This document shows positions 10,704 to 20,999 of a DNA stretch of 64,000 nt, piece after piece. Numbering within the stretch: the first letter of the stretch is position 1; each line of letters starts with the position of its first letter. The translations under genes were made by a program, and so were the position numbers. Below the pieces are notes generated by a model. It did no database searches. It was not told the DNA's origin and saw only the letters and a list, made by a program, of their open reading frames with translations. The DNA lies in contig WWBZ02000040.1 of assembly GCA_011503125.2 (NCBI GenBank), positions 1,240,001 to 1,304,000 of the forward strand, written 5' to 3'. Origin of the DNA: Botryosphaeria dothidea. Lineage: Eukaryota; Ascomycota; Dothideomycetes; Botryosphaeriales; Botryosphaeriaceae.

Positions 10704-12019
10704 TGGTTTCCCTTTTGGGTTGTGTGAGCACCGCTTATCCGGGTCGGCGACCGGATATACACTTCCCGGATCTATGCCCTTGGAGACCCGTATCTCACCT
10801 GGAGGCGCGGCTCTCACGCGTTTGTTTACGGCCTCGTCGCGCCCAAGCCAGAGTGACGCCATACTCCCTTCGAGGCGCGCTAAGTCGCGCTGAGGACTCT
10901 ATGGAGTTGCATTCGCCATCCATCACCCGAGCCAGACCATCAGTCAGATCAACCATACGTTTTGGTGACCTTTCTGTACAAAATTCGATCGCCTGCTCGA
11001 AGTTGTCCAGTAAGATGCTCCTGCGGCCTTCTTCGTTGACGACTCAGCCTTGCGCAGGGTTTCGAGGAAGAACGTCTCACAACCTGCGTCCTTGAACAAC
11101 CCATGCTACTGCGCCTATAGTGGACGGCCATCGTCTGCCTGTCTCATCGCTATCCGACACACCTGTGACAGCCACATAAATCCAAAAAACGACGCTACCA
11201 ATCAAGTCAGCAATCTCTTCGGGTCACTCACCACCACGGTCGTTCGACATCAGCTTGATCGCAAGACTGATGGTCCGCGTTCCCGCGATATCAGCTGCGT
11301 GAACCTCGCATACTTTTTCATTCACCTCCTCCAACTTGGCTCCAAAATGAGTCGTAGTGCCCATCCGCTTTTGTCCACGCGTGCCCGGGAGTGAGTCCCG
11401 CATAATACCCTCCGGTCTGTCACTCTTTTTCGGGCCTCGCTGTGCGCTCGATTGCTTGCATGGATTCCATCCTTGTTGTCCGGGCCAAAGACGGCCTATC
11501 GATAACGACCGCTTGAACGAGCGGGTTCACAGCCTGATGATGTCATCACTTGCAAAGGTGCTGCAGCTGAGATTTACTGCGAAATACGACAATCCCATAG
11601 AAATCCAAAAATGGATTGCTGTGATGCGGAGTGGAAGCATTCATCTGGACACGAATGTCATCCCTTTTCCTAAGACACATGTGTCCGGACGAATGCTTCG
11701 GCTCCCCACGAAGTCATGTTCGTTGGAATTCGTCGCCGAAAACGGTCGACCGCAATACCCGCCGTACCTGTGCAGGATGATCAGCACGATTCAGCCTCGG
11801 TGGGGCAGTTCCCACATCGTCGTATTGCCCATCTCGTGCAATCTTGGCTCCTGGCGTCGTTCAAATAAAAAGAAGCGCAAACGGTCCATATGATCTTATT
11901 CTCCACCAGCTCCTACCGCCAACCCACCCCGTCCATCTCTCCGCCTCTACATATCACCAGCAGGAAGCCTCACCCTCAAAATTTTTAGCCCGGATCCTCC
12001 ACCGACACACCCACCAGCC
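10704..12019. other. Intergenic, no secure gene
   Basis: Several open frames of 60 to 178 codons occur, the largest at 11357-11893 on the plus strand, but none has a domain, signal peptide or clean codon pattern, and that one crosses the inverted repeat at 11634-11699. The last 150 bp before 12020 are rich in pyrimidines and A-runs and probably form the promoter and 5' UTR of the small secreted protein gene. Confidence 0.4.
11634..11699. repeat. Long imperfect palindrome
   Basis: Arms at 11634-11652 and 11681-11699 pair at 17 of 19 positions. Both mismatches are transitions. Within the right arm lie the perfect palindromes GACACATGTGTC (11674-11685) and GTCCGGAC (11683-11690). The flanking GGAG and CTCC bases extend the pairing loosely. 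It may be a cruciform-forming site or a relic of an inverted-repeat element. Confidence 0.6.
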
Positions 12020-12292
12020 ATGGCCCGCTCCACCCTCGCCATCCTCGCAGCCGTTGCGACCCTGACGCAGCTCGCCAGCGCCGGCTGCGCCGTCGACATC
12101 CTCAACATCAACCAGGCCTCCGTGGCCAGCGGCTGCGTGCCCGAAGGCGGCGAAGCGATGGTCGCGGCCACGGTGCCGCCGGGGAAGAGCGTCAACTACT
12201 TGGTGCTGGCGTCCGACTCTTGCGGCGTCAGCGTCTCCAGCAACCAGGTCTTGCCGGACGGGTGGTCCGTCGCGGCGAAGGGGAAATGCTAA
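12020..12292 (+). CDS. Small secreted four-cysteine protein
   Basis: A single-exon frame of 90 residues. Residues 1-21 form a clear signal peptide (Arg near the start, hydrophobic core LAILAAVATL, small residues ASA before the cut). The mature part is about 69 residues with four cysteines at 23, 39, 68 and 90, an even number that could form two disulfides. Cys 90 is the last residue. It contains no N-glycosylation sequon that I can see and is not strongly charged. Family unknown. Size, secretion signal and cysteines make it an apoplastic protein or effector candidate, but they also fit small antimicrobial or cell-surface proteins. The start is chosen because it opens the signal peptide. No transposon mutation is seen although the repeat mass starts about 3.5 kb away. 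Confidence 0.78.
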   Translation: MARSTLAILAAVATLTQLASAGCAVDILNINQASVASGCVPEGGEAMVAATVPPGKSVNYLVLASDSCGVSVSSNQVLPDGWSVAAKGKC

Positions 12293-12802
12293 GGGGTTGG
12301 AGTCGGTCGATTTGACATGAGGCCAGATAATGCAATGGATGTTTTACGGAGCTTTGCAACTTGTTTGAGCAGCTTTCCTGCGAGCCCCTATCCCTCGGCG
12401 TTGTCGTAAGGCTGTCACGGATCTACGCCGGTGAGATTCGTTCGAAGTAGAAGAGATGCAGAACTGACTCGTGAACGTCGTATTCTATATGGGCCTTAAG
12501 CACTCGGATGTTCCTTGACCAATAATACAAGCCTGCCAAGCACATGCTCGTCTCGCCTTGTCCTCACGACTTTTTGTGTATTAGGACCTGGATGGCTAAA
12601 GATATCCCGGAGACTCCCATCGCTATTATTACCGAGGACATTCATTACATCAAACAGCCGCAAGAGCCAGAAGTGAAAGCAAAGCTCCTACTACGCTTTC
12701 TAGTTGATATTCCCGTATCATTCGTCCGCATTGCTTCATATCACCTTGGAGCCCGGCACCAGGACCAGCGATACCTGTAAAAAGTCCACGAGTTCTCCAC
12801 AC
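12293..12802. other. Intergenic between convergent genes
   Basis: This holds the 3' UTRs of the small secreted protein gene (plus) and the 428-residue protein gene (minus). A 78-codon plus-strand frame at 12544-12780 has no supporting feature. Confidence 0.5.
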
Positions 12803-14089
12803 TCAACCACCGTTCCTACTACACTGAAGCGCCTTGTAGCCACATCGGTAGTACCTCTCAGTCACCCTCATGAGCTTCCGAACACACTGAGCGAACGCCT
12901 CGTGATCGCCGAGGCGCTGCGCACGAAACGCTCGCTCGACCATCGGGTCAACGACCTCCGGCGGGCACCCGCTGCCCATGACAGCCCAATCCGCGATGCC
13001 CTTCCAGCACATGTACAGCGGTGTGTCCGGCATATGCCTCCGCTGCCTCGCAGCGTCAGCGTTCCTCGTCAACGCAGTCACCGGGAAAGCCGACGGCGCA
13101 AAGCCACCAGCCATCGCTTCCAGCAGAGACGGAGCCGCAGGCTGCATAGCGCGAGGACCGTGGCCGGTGGTGTCGAGGGCGCTCGAGTCGCTTCCGTGCT
13201 GAGCCATGGTGCTGCAGCGGTCGATACAGCGGCGCCGCGCGCGCTTCTGGCGCCGGGGCTCTTGCTCCTGCTCCTGCTCTTCTGCGGCCGCTTCCTCCCG
13301 CTTGGCCTCGCCCCCATGCACATCCCCGCCGGATATCCCAGCCGCCTTCCTCTTCTCGCCAACGCGCGCAGCCCGCGGGTCGGGCGCGTCGTGGCCCTCC
13401 CGGCAGCTGTACCGCGTCCAGGGCGTCGTGGCCTTGCCGGAGAAGGTGTAGTGCTGCCGGGTGTCCTTGATCGCGCCGCGGCCTTCGTGGGCGTGCAGCA
13501 CGGCGCTGCAGGTGTCGAAGTCGTCCGCGCGGGCGGGGAGGGCGTAGAGGGTGATTGCCGTGGCGGTGGAGAGGGACTGGAGCGCTTTCAGGTGCTCGAG
13601 GTCTTGTGCGTGGGCGAGGATGCGGTGGTGGCGCGGCATGGCGATCGTTGGGGATCTGGCTAGCGGCAGGTGCATGCGCGCGAGGCTGTTGATCGGGCCG
13701 TGGGGCTGGTTGGGGCCGTGGTTGAGGCAGGCGAACGCGTCCTGGAGTGAGGGAGGCATGGAGGCGGGCGTGGCGGTGTCGGTGGTGATGCCGTAGGCTG
13801 TGGGCAGGTGGGCGGGCGTGACGAGGAGCCTGATTGTGGAGTCTGGGAGTATCTCAGTGGAGGAGTTGTCCTCGGTCACGGTGATCGGGGTGAAGCACAG
13901 GCAGAGGGCGGGAAAAGCGCTATCAAGCTCTGCGACCAGGTAGTTCTGCAATTGGTCTTCGCCGCCGAGAATCCCCAAGGAGTGGTGGAGATCGGTGTCG
14001 TTGTCTTGCCAGTGGGCGATCACCGGGAACGCCATTCCGTCGGTCGTCGCGAAGGCCACTTGGTCGGCGGCGGTATCATCAGTCGCCAT
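12803..14089 (-). CDS. Hypothetical protein with basic nuclear-localisation-like motif
   Basis: An uninterrupted 428-codon frame with typical fungal GC-rich codon use. I recognise no domain. The N-terminal 200 residues are mixed alpha/beta-like and mildly acidic. A low-complexity Glu/Gln/Ala stretch (about residues 261-278) precedes a strongly basic RRQKRARRR motif at 279-287, a plausible nuclear localisation signal. The C-terminal 100 residues are rich in Met, Arg and Cys (CWKGIADWAVMG, then RYYRCGYKALQC) and could be a small helical module that binds a partner. No signal peptide or membrane segment is present. A long frame on the opposite strand (12704-13663) is a GC-composition shadow. The start at 14089 is the first ATG in frame, but the lack of known homologues to compare leaves it open. 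Confidence 0.62.
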   Translation of the reverse strand: MATDDTAADQVAFATTDGMAFPVIAHWQDNDTDLHHSLGILGGEDQLQNYLVAELDSAFPALCLCFTPITVTEDNSSTEILPDSTIRLLVTPAHLPTAYGITTDTATPASMPPSLQDAFACLNHGPNQPHGPINSLARMHLPLARSPTIAMPRHHRILAHAQDLEHLKALQSLSTATAITLYALPARADDFDTCSAVLHAHEGRGAIKDTRQHYTFSGKATTPWTRYSCREGHDAPDPRAARVGEKRKAAGISGGDVHGGEAKREEAAAEEQEQEQEPRRQKRARRRCIDRCSTMAQHGSDSSALDTTGHGPRAMQPAAPSLLEAMAGGFAPSAFPVTALTRNADAARQRRHMPDTPLYMCWKGIADWAVMGSGCPPEVVDPMVERAFRAQRLGDHEAFAQCVRKLMRVTERYYRCGYKALQCSRNGG

Positions 14090-14723
14090 GGTGTCGTTTC
14101 TCGCTAGAGGACGAGGAAATGTTTCAGGTGCGGAAGGAGAAGAATAGCGCAGGAAGGAGGTAGGTCTTCGTCGCGGTCAAAGTCGGCTAACCGATTGGGG
14201 CAAGAACAGCCTTGGCCATGCGGCAGGCACGGCAACAGCGCACAACTTCCAGAACCAACCTGTGGCTGAATGTCTCCTTCGGCGGCTATGAATTGCACAA
14301 CATTTTCTGGTTGAAGCCATGTCGGTGTGCACTCGAATCAAGGCGTGCGAGTTTCTTCCTCAATATCCCGTGCAAGGCGAACTCAGAGGCTGTGGGCATG
14401 TCTGCTGACGACCACTACAATTCTACTACTTCATGCTCGAGTACGATTCAAATTGGCTCCTCTGTATAAGCTGAGAGGTTTGCCGTGGACGGCTGCATGT
14501 GGCAAAAGGGTTTTGGTTCCCAGCTTCTGGCCATTCCCTGGCGGGAGTTTGCCACTTCTCCACCACCTTTCTGAGGACGTGGTAGGGCATATTTCAGACA
14601 GTTCACCCGTCAATCATAGCGCTCCCCGTACTCTCACACATGCATACTATAGGGTCAGAAGTATGAAAAGAATAGAAGCTTCAGGATTTATTAAGCTTAT
14701 TATATACTTTGAATTAGCCCACT
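14090..14723. other. Intergenic between two minus-strand genes
   Basis: Probable promoter of the 428-residue protein gene and 3' UTR of the RING gene. The right end (14640-14730) is AT-rich, with a poly-A signal-like context on the minus strand. No gene is seen. Confidence 0.5.
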
Positions 14724-15746
14724 TTAATCCTGGCTGAAAAGAGCAGAGTAAATCTGGTCTTCAAGTCGTATGACACTCTCCCATTGACCAACAGGCGCCC
14801 TTGGCGAATCTTTTGTGACCTCCAGTACTCCCTTTATAGGTCCTGACTCGTCCTGAGTTCTTATTCTTCTGCCGGACAAAGCCTCATTGATGATGGTTTG
14901 GATACTGTTGTGGACGATTTGATTTTCGAAGTTGCTGCTATAGGATACAATATTCAGGTCGTCATATCCGGATGGGCCTTGTTTCGTGCTCAAGATTACG
15001 GTCATGACAATTTTAGGGACTCGAATCTGACGAAATCCGTCGTTGTGTCCCTCCGCCAGGCTTCGTTCGCTTGTATCGCTGTCATCGTCGTCTTCGCTGG
15101 AGTCATCGTCGTTGTCGAAACCAAAACGCTCTCTATTCCACCTCGCAGCTGTTTCTGCCATCTTCACCTCTTCAATCCAAGCCCCCACCCTCCTTGCCTC
15201 CACATCTAGTGCGGATGATTCGGCATTATCAGGACACCTCCACATCGGCGTCCTCTCGAAGTCCAGCACGTAATACTCGATCAGCATAGTCCGATGCTCC
15301 CCGAGAATTGTCGTCCTGCTCGGCAACACCTTCGCGCGACAAACCGGACAAGTCGCAGGGCGAATGGTTTTTGAGAAAGTAGCCCACTCGAGGAAACAAT
15401 CGCTGCCGATAACATGGCGGCACGGCAAAGACAGAGGATAGGAGCAGCAGTTTGAGCTAGAATGCACGGATGCAAATGGGAGATAGCAGATGGTACAGGG
15501 GCCTTCCCAGTCGGCCGGGTCCGACGCGTTGCCGAACTTGTGTTGGAGGGCTTGCAGTACGTGGCGCCCTCGTTCCAGGCTGTGTGCCTCGTCGCTCGGA
15601 TCTGGATGAGGTGCGGTGTATCCGGCAGGTGGTGGCAGCAGGAGTCCGAGAGGGGGCAGAGCTGGCCGGGCCTGGATATCTATCCAGCTTGGCCTATCTT
15701 GTAACTCGTTGCGCGTGTATTGTCCCTCTGTTCCCGAGTGCTCCAT
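14724..15746 (-). CDS. RING-type zinc finger protein, putative E3 ubiquitin ligase
   Basis: A single-exon frame of 340 residues from the ATG at 15746. The RING finger has Cys 84 and 87 (CTIC), Cys 109, His 111, Cys 117, and Cys 133 and 136 (CPVC). The usual fifth ligand is Gly 114 in the CRHVIGSDC stretch. RINGs with this Gly are known (for example the C.H.FG..C type) and can still bind E2 enzymes. A proline-rich run (31-50) precedes the RING and a very acidic run of Asp, Glu and Ser (211-227) follows. The frame stays open to an ATG at 15800, but that ATG and the next codons are transposon sequence, because a LINE is inserted at 15793. The native start is therefore taken as 15746. The insertion sits in what was the 5' UTR or promoter, so expression may be altered. 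The target protein is unknown. Confidence 0.8.
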   Translation of the reverse strand: MEHSGTEGQYTRNELQDRPSWIDIQARPALPPLGLLLPPPAGYTAPHPDPSDEAHSLERGRHVLQALQHKFGNASDPADWEGPCTICYLPFASVHSSSNCCSYPLSLPCRHVIGSDCFLEWATFSKTIRPATCPVCRAKVLPSRTTILGEHRTMLIEYYVLDFERTPMWRCPDNAESSALDVEARRVGAWIEEVKMAETAARWNRERFGFDNDDDSSEDDDDSDTSERSLAEGHNDGFRQIRVPKIVMTVILSTKQGPSGYDDLNIVSYSSNFENQIVHNSIQTIINEALSGRRIRTQDESGPIKGVLEVTKDSPRAPVGQWESVIRLEDQIYSALFSQD

Positions 15747-15777
15747 CTCTTTTGGTCTTTGTGCTATTTGTCTCTTG

Positions 15778-15792
15778 TATCCTCTCGCAAGG
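15778..15792. repeat. Target site duplication of LINE copy A, left
   Basis: The 15-bp word TATCCTCTCGCAAGG recurs at 20985-20999 on the other side of the LINE. Up to three of the leading bases may belong to the LINE tail in the right copy. It marks the insertion point in the upstream region of the RING gene. Confidence 0.9.
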
Positions 15793-15798
15793 GGAAAC

Positions 15799-17365
15799 AT
15801 GACCGCACCAAAAAATCGACCTCAAGCTACGGCGCCAGAAGAGGGTCCTAGGGACCCTCTTAGACCTTACAAGGCCTATAGCAGTGCCCCCAATAGCTAC
15901 AGCAGCGATGTGGTGGAAGGAGAGGGCTAGGAAGGGGGAGGAAGCCTCCCCCAGACTACCCTCAACAACCATCCCCAACAACCCCCCAAGATCACTAGAG
16001 GACCTCAAACTAGTATAGAATACATCAACAGAGCCATCAAAACACTAGACAACCTTAACTAAGCCTTACAGACACCAGGTGGTGACCTCTTAGCTCTCTC
16101 TCCCTAGCTAGAAAATTTTTTCACGACCGCCAAGACAATCTTCCAGGATTACGCCACTACTATCCAAAGGGCCTACGCTAAGGAACCGGATCTTAAGGAC
16201 ATCCTAGATAAGATCAGATAGGTGAAGAAGGCAGTACACCAGCCATTATAGCCTGCTATGCCTAAATGGTCATAGATTATAGCCCAGTCCCCCCCAAAAG
16301 CCTCCACACCCCCCATCACCACTAAAATCACCCTACACCTCTCTAAACCAGCCACCAGAGAGGCAGTTGCCCTACTCTCAAACCAGGCTATTATCCAGAA
16401 GATTTAGGCAGGCAAGAGCTTTGCCTGTAAGAAGGTCCTTGCTGTAAAGAAACTCCCTAGTGAGGACATTAGGATCTTTGTGCCTGATGCATAAACTAGG
16501 ATAGACCTACTCAGAGACCAAGAATAGACAGCTGGGCTGGGCCAGGAGATCCGACCAAACCAGCAGCTATACTCAGTCCTGGTATACAATATCCCTCTTA
16601 AGGGAATTGACCCTGCTGAACCACAGGCTGCCAGCACCCTATAGGAGCAGAATAGGTCGCTATATCCAAGCCTATAGATTACCAAGCTAGCCTGGCTAAA
16701 AAAGAAGCTCCCTAAAGGAAAGATATACTCAGTAGTAATCCTTAGTACTACTAACCTAGAGGCAGCCAACTAGCTAATTAAAAGGGGAGTACTTTACAAC
16801 TTCTCCCTCTACACTACAGAGTTCTATAGCCCTACATTCATAGTTACCCAGTGCTACAACTGCTAGGCCTATGGACATATAGCAACGTACTATAGGAAGG
16901 AACCTAGGTGTGGCCAGTATACTAGTAGCCATAATACTAGGGACTGTACTAAGGAGGAAACCTAGTATGCCAACTGCAACCAAAAGCACACGGCATAGAG
17001 CAACTCCTACCCTACCCGCAAGGCAAACCAGACTAGGGCTACCCAGGCCCGGCTGGTAAACCCGGGAGGATATAGAGAGAGGCCCTAGGCCTCTCAACAG
17101 CAGGCATAGGAAGGCTGGACCCTTACAAAGTCTAGGAAGAGACCAAGGCAAGAGGAACCTAAGAGAGGCCTAGGCAGGCCAAGGGACCTTAGCAGACTAC
17201 CTCCACCTAGCCAGTTAACCTTTACCAGTACTAGACTACGCAGCTCCCAGCATGCTAATAGAGAAAACCCTAGAGAAAATGGGGAAACTATCCCTGCTAC
17301 TTAAGACAGTATACCTAACCCTACGCAGCCCGACATAGTAATAAATAAGACCTAATAATAGAGAC
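15799..17365 (+). pseudogene. LINE ORF1 (Gag-like zinc-knuckle protein), broken
   Basis: The frame opens at the ATG at 15799 (MTAPKNRPQA) and can be read with many TAG stops to about 17365. Near 16850-16950 are cysteine/histidine clusters of CCHC type (CYNC..YGH, then a second knuckle with RCGQ and a third near DCTKEE), the nucleic acid-binding knuckles of Tad1/I-type ORF1 proteins. The role is binding element RNA in the retrotransposition particle. All stops seen are TAG or TAA of the kind RIP creates, so no functional protein is made. The 3' boundary is approximate. Confidence 0.75.
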
Positions 17366-17369
17366 AACT

Positions 17370-20300
17370 ACACTCTCTATCCTATAGTATAATGTAAATA
17401 AGAGTAAGGATAAAGTTATGCTTCCCCTCTTTAAGGAGCTAGACCTAAGAACCTACCATATCCTAGCCCTTTAGGAACCCTAGAGGAATCCAAAGATTAA
17501 AACCACAGCAAGGCACCCAGCCTACTATACAGTCTTCCCCTAGGAGGGTGAGGCAAGAACCTGCTTCCTTATAAGCAAGGCTCTAGCCCCAGAATTATAG
17601 CAGGAAACTATACACTCCCCAGACCTTATTACCCTTACTATTACTACTAAGTCACGCAGCATCTACATACATAACTGCTACAATCTAGTACCACTATCCT
17701 ATACTAGTACCTCCCTAGAAACACTCTCCCTCCTTCCAGGAGCCCTTAGTAGGCAAGGAGAACACGTTCTCCTCGGGGACTTTAACCTACATCACCCCCT
17801 CTAGGGAGGCATTACCTCCCCTATACACTATAGCCTTGCCGATAGTCTAATTAAGATAGCTATAACAGCCAACCTCAATCTTATACTACCTAGGGGAACT
17901 ATTACTAGAAGGACTAAAAATAGTAAAAGCACCCTAGACCTTATCTTTACCTCTTACTAGCTGGAGGAGAGAATCTTATACTATAGAATCCCCCCAGAGC
18001 TAGAATCCTCCTCTGACTACCTACCTATCCTCACTATATTCGACACTTCCCCTACCCTAGTAACCCAACCCTCCCCTAGACCTTAGTGGAAGAAAGTAGA
18101 CTGGGAAAAGGTCAATAGGACACTCTAGCCTAGGATCCAAGGCCTAGAGGGCCTCCTACTAATAATAGAAGAGGACCTAAACTACTTTACTAAGCAGCTT
18201 TAGAAGACTATCTAAGATACTATCTAAGATACTATTCCTACTATAAGGCTCTCGCCCTAGGCATCCATGCAGTGGACAAATAAAAGCTCTATACTAGTTT
18301 AATAAGCTAGGGCTACTAGGAGGAAGTAGACTACTATAGGAAGAGAGAAGAACTAGATTGCCTACTAGGCTATAGCTAATAGTAAAAAGAGGTAAATTAG
18401 AAAGAATAGAATAAAGGCATGGCGTATAATAGTAGCTAAAATTACCTTAGACCTAAGTATAGTCTGGAAGCTTTCTAAGTAGGTAAGAATAAGGGCGCTA
18501 GAGCTACTAGCCCTACCCTAGTTTCCCCCCCTAAGGGGCCTAGATGGGCAGCTATACTATAATACCCTCTCTAAGACAGAATTCATTAGGAACTAGTTCT
18601 TCCCCACCCTAAAGGATGCTAACCTTTTAGACCTAGCTAGGTTTATATACCTAGCACTAGTAGAAATACTATAGGATCTTACTAAGGAGCAGGTCCTCCA
18701 TACTATTAAGAAGCTTTTCCCGGATAAAGCCCCTAGGCTAGATAAGATTATTAATAGGATCCTAAAGCAGTGCGCTTAGGTACTAAGTAAACCTATTATA
18801 AGGCTATTCTAATAGTGCCTAGCACTTTCCTACTACCCTAGATAGTTTAAGTATTCTATTACGGTAGTACTTAGGAAGCTATAAAGGGATAACTACACTG
18901 AGGCTAAGTCCTTTAGACTAATTATACTAATTAACACGCTAGGCAAACTACTTAAAAAGATTATGGCGGATAGAATCTCCCAGGCTACTAAGACCTACAG
19001 CCTGCTCCTAGACTTCTAGATAGGAGCTAGAAGGAATAGATTAGCAGCTACGGCTCTAGAACTCCTTACTAAATAGATACACACCGTCTGGGCATAGGAT
19101 CCAGGCCTTGTAGCCTCGGTACTAAGCTTAGACATCTTAGGAGCCTATAACCATGTATTCTATAAGAGGCTCCTCCACAATATAAAAGCAGCAAGGCTAC
19201 TAAGCTGGGTGGAAAGATTCACTTACTCCTTCCTACAGGGCAGGTCTACACAGCTCTCCTTTGATGGTTATACTAGCCAACAGATTCCAACCCCCACTGG
19301 GATCCCTTAGGGATCCTTACTCTCACTAATCCTCTACCTCTACTTTGCCTCTAACCTTCTTATAGAGCTTAAAAGAGGAAGTACCTTCCCCCTAGGCTTT
19401 GTAGATGATACCAACATCCTTACCTTTAGTAGGTTAATAGAACAAAACTATAGAGTACTAGAGGAGGCCAACAACACTTATAAGCAGTAGGCAGCCACCC
19501 ATGGCTCTACATTTTCCCCAGACAAGTACCACCTTATCCACTTTACTAGAAGGCCACGAAGATTCAACATAGAGGCTAGGATTCAAATCCCTGGCTTTAG
19601 AGGCAACCCTAAGCTATAGGTTAAGATCCTTAGCATCCATGTAGATAGCAAGCTTAGGTGGGGACCCCATATCAGGGAGACCAATGCTAAGGCAACAAAG
19701 CAATGCACCTCTCTCTCCAGACTTGCAGCATCTACCTAGGGAGCCTCCTTTATAAAGGCACGCCACATCTACACTGTAGTAGTAAGACTAGTTCTTACCT
19801 ATGGCTATGGGGTATGGTACACCCTAGAAGGGACCCCAGGAGGGAGAAAGATAGCAGCCAAACCTCTGGAAAAGATTCAAAGCTAGTGCCTACGTGTCAT
19901 CTCTAGAGCATACAAGTTAACACCTATCCAAACACTAGAACACGAGGCTGGGATCCCCCCCCTATCACTCTACATGGATGAGCTCATACTGGTACAGACA
20001 ATTAGGAGCAAAAAGGGACCAGTAGCCATAGTGGTTAAGAATACATGTAGGGATATTAAGATGATTACTAGGGCTATACTAAATGCTAAGGGAGCTTCTG
20101 GCCTAGCCAGGAGGATACTACTAAGGAGGAGACTGGACTCCCTTCTCAACAGCTGCCCCCCTACAAGTTAAAAGTTCCCAGAGCGAACTAGGCTTCGTTT
20201 GGCAATCAGAGAGCTGTGGAAGAAGAAGTGGATAGAGAAAATAAGATAGGAAAGGAGAGACAAGCCAGTAGCCCAAGGCACATCCTGGAACCCAAAAATT

Positions 20301-20665
20301 AGGCAGCTCCACAGTGAACTTACCAAACCACAAAGCACCCTCCTTACCCTACTACGAATAGAACACATTAGCCTTAAAGACTTTCTCTCTAGGCGTAAGG
20401 TACTAGGCCACCCTAGCCCAGCCTGCCCATGTGGTTGGTACAGGCAAACACTAAAGCACATTCTCCTATTCTATCCCCAATTCCAAGAAGGCAGAGCACA
20501 GATGCTCCAACTAGCAGAAACTATAGACTACTATACCCTCCTATTAACAAGGAAAGGGGTCCAAGCAGTAATAAAGTGGTTTCTACGTCTAGGGCTGCTA
20601 AATCAATTTAGTTTAGCAAGAGAGATGGACGAGGAGGCCCAGGAGGTCCACCAGGAGAACTACTA
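17370..20665 (+). pseudogene. LINE ORF2 (AP endonuclease, reverse transcriptase), broken
   Basis: Reading through TAG stops, the N-terminal part has endonuclease motifs: LALQEPW (with TAG for Gln and Trp), LLGDFN near 17775, a Trp-Gly-Gly (TAG for Trp) just after it, and SDYLPI near 18015. The reverse transcriptase follows, with IPQGS (TAG for Gln) near 19300 and the catalytic GFVDDTN near 19390. The C-terminal region near 20400 has a Cys-Pro-Cys-Gly ... His ... motif, with the final Cys replaced by Tyr (TAT for TGC/TGT). The frame ends at about 20665. The protein would nick DNA and prime reverse transcription at the break. The start is not certain because the N-terminus is mutated. Confidence 0.78.
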
Positions 20666-20984
20666 GGAGGACCAGGATTGTAGCCAGGAGGACTAGGACC
20701 TTGGCTAGGAAGACCAGCACCTTGGCCAAGAAGACTAGTACCAGGGCATAGGAGAAAGAGAGAGCTAAAAGGCTAACACCTAGCTAATATAGGGCTGTTA
20801 TGGCAGCTTCTACCGGTAAGCAGGGAAAACGGAATAAGTAGGGGTAACTAACCTAAGAAGAAAGGAGGGGTTTTCCACCTAGAAGACCGGGTTTTTCCCC
20901 TCGTGTAAAATATCGCAGATAGCCTACCCCGCATGGACCCAAAAGGGAGCTATATCGGGAAGAAAATGAATTTATCTATCTATC

Positions 20985-20999
20985 TATCCTCTCGCAAGG
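20985..20999. repeat. Target site duplication of LINE copy A, right
   Basis: Same 15-bp word as at 15778-15792, directly after the TATC-type tail. An intact duplication argues that neither end has been rearranged since insertion. Confidence 0.9.

Larger units (their letters stand above)
15793..20984 (+). mobile_element. Tad1-like LINE, copy A, full length
   Basis: A non-LTR retrotransposon bounded by a 15-bp target site duplication. It starts with GGAAAC directly before the ORF1 ATG and ends in a TATC-type microsatellite tail instead of poly-A. Two frames, ORF1 (nucleic acid-binding) and ORF2 (endonuclease and reverse transcriptase), can be followed but are cut by many TAG codons. The great majority come from CAG or TGG, that is CpA-to-TpA changes on one strand or the other, which is the RIP signature. 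Its overall GC is still fairly high, so mutation is moderate compared with copies 2 and 3. Length is about 5.19 kb. It separates the RING gene from its former upstream DNA, which resumes at 21000. Confidence 0.92.

Noticed and set aside
10148..11095. A 315-codon plus-strand open frame
   Set aside because: It crosses the pol III-like unit and the T15G12 tract, giving a Phe-run followed by a Gly-run, and shows no domain.
11357..11893. A 178-codon plus-strand frame
   Set aside because: It runs through the palindrome at 11634-11699, ends in a lysine/arginine-rich random tail and has no domain or secretion signal.
12704..13663. A 319-codon plus-strand frame opposite the 428-residue protein
   Set aside because: Arg/Pro/Leu-rich shadow of the minus frame. 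No domain or signal peptide. The minus frame is longer and better balanced.
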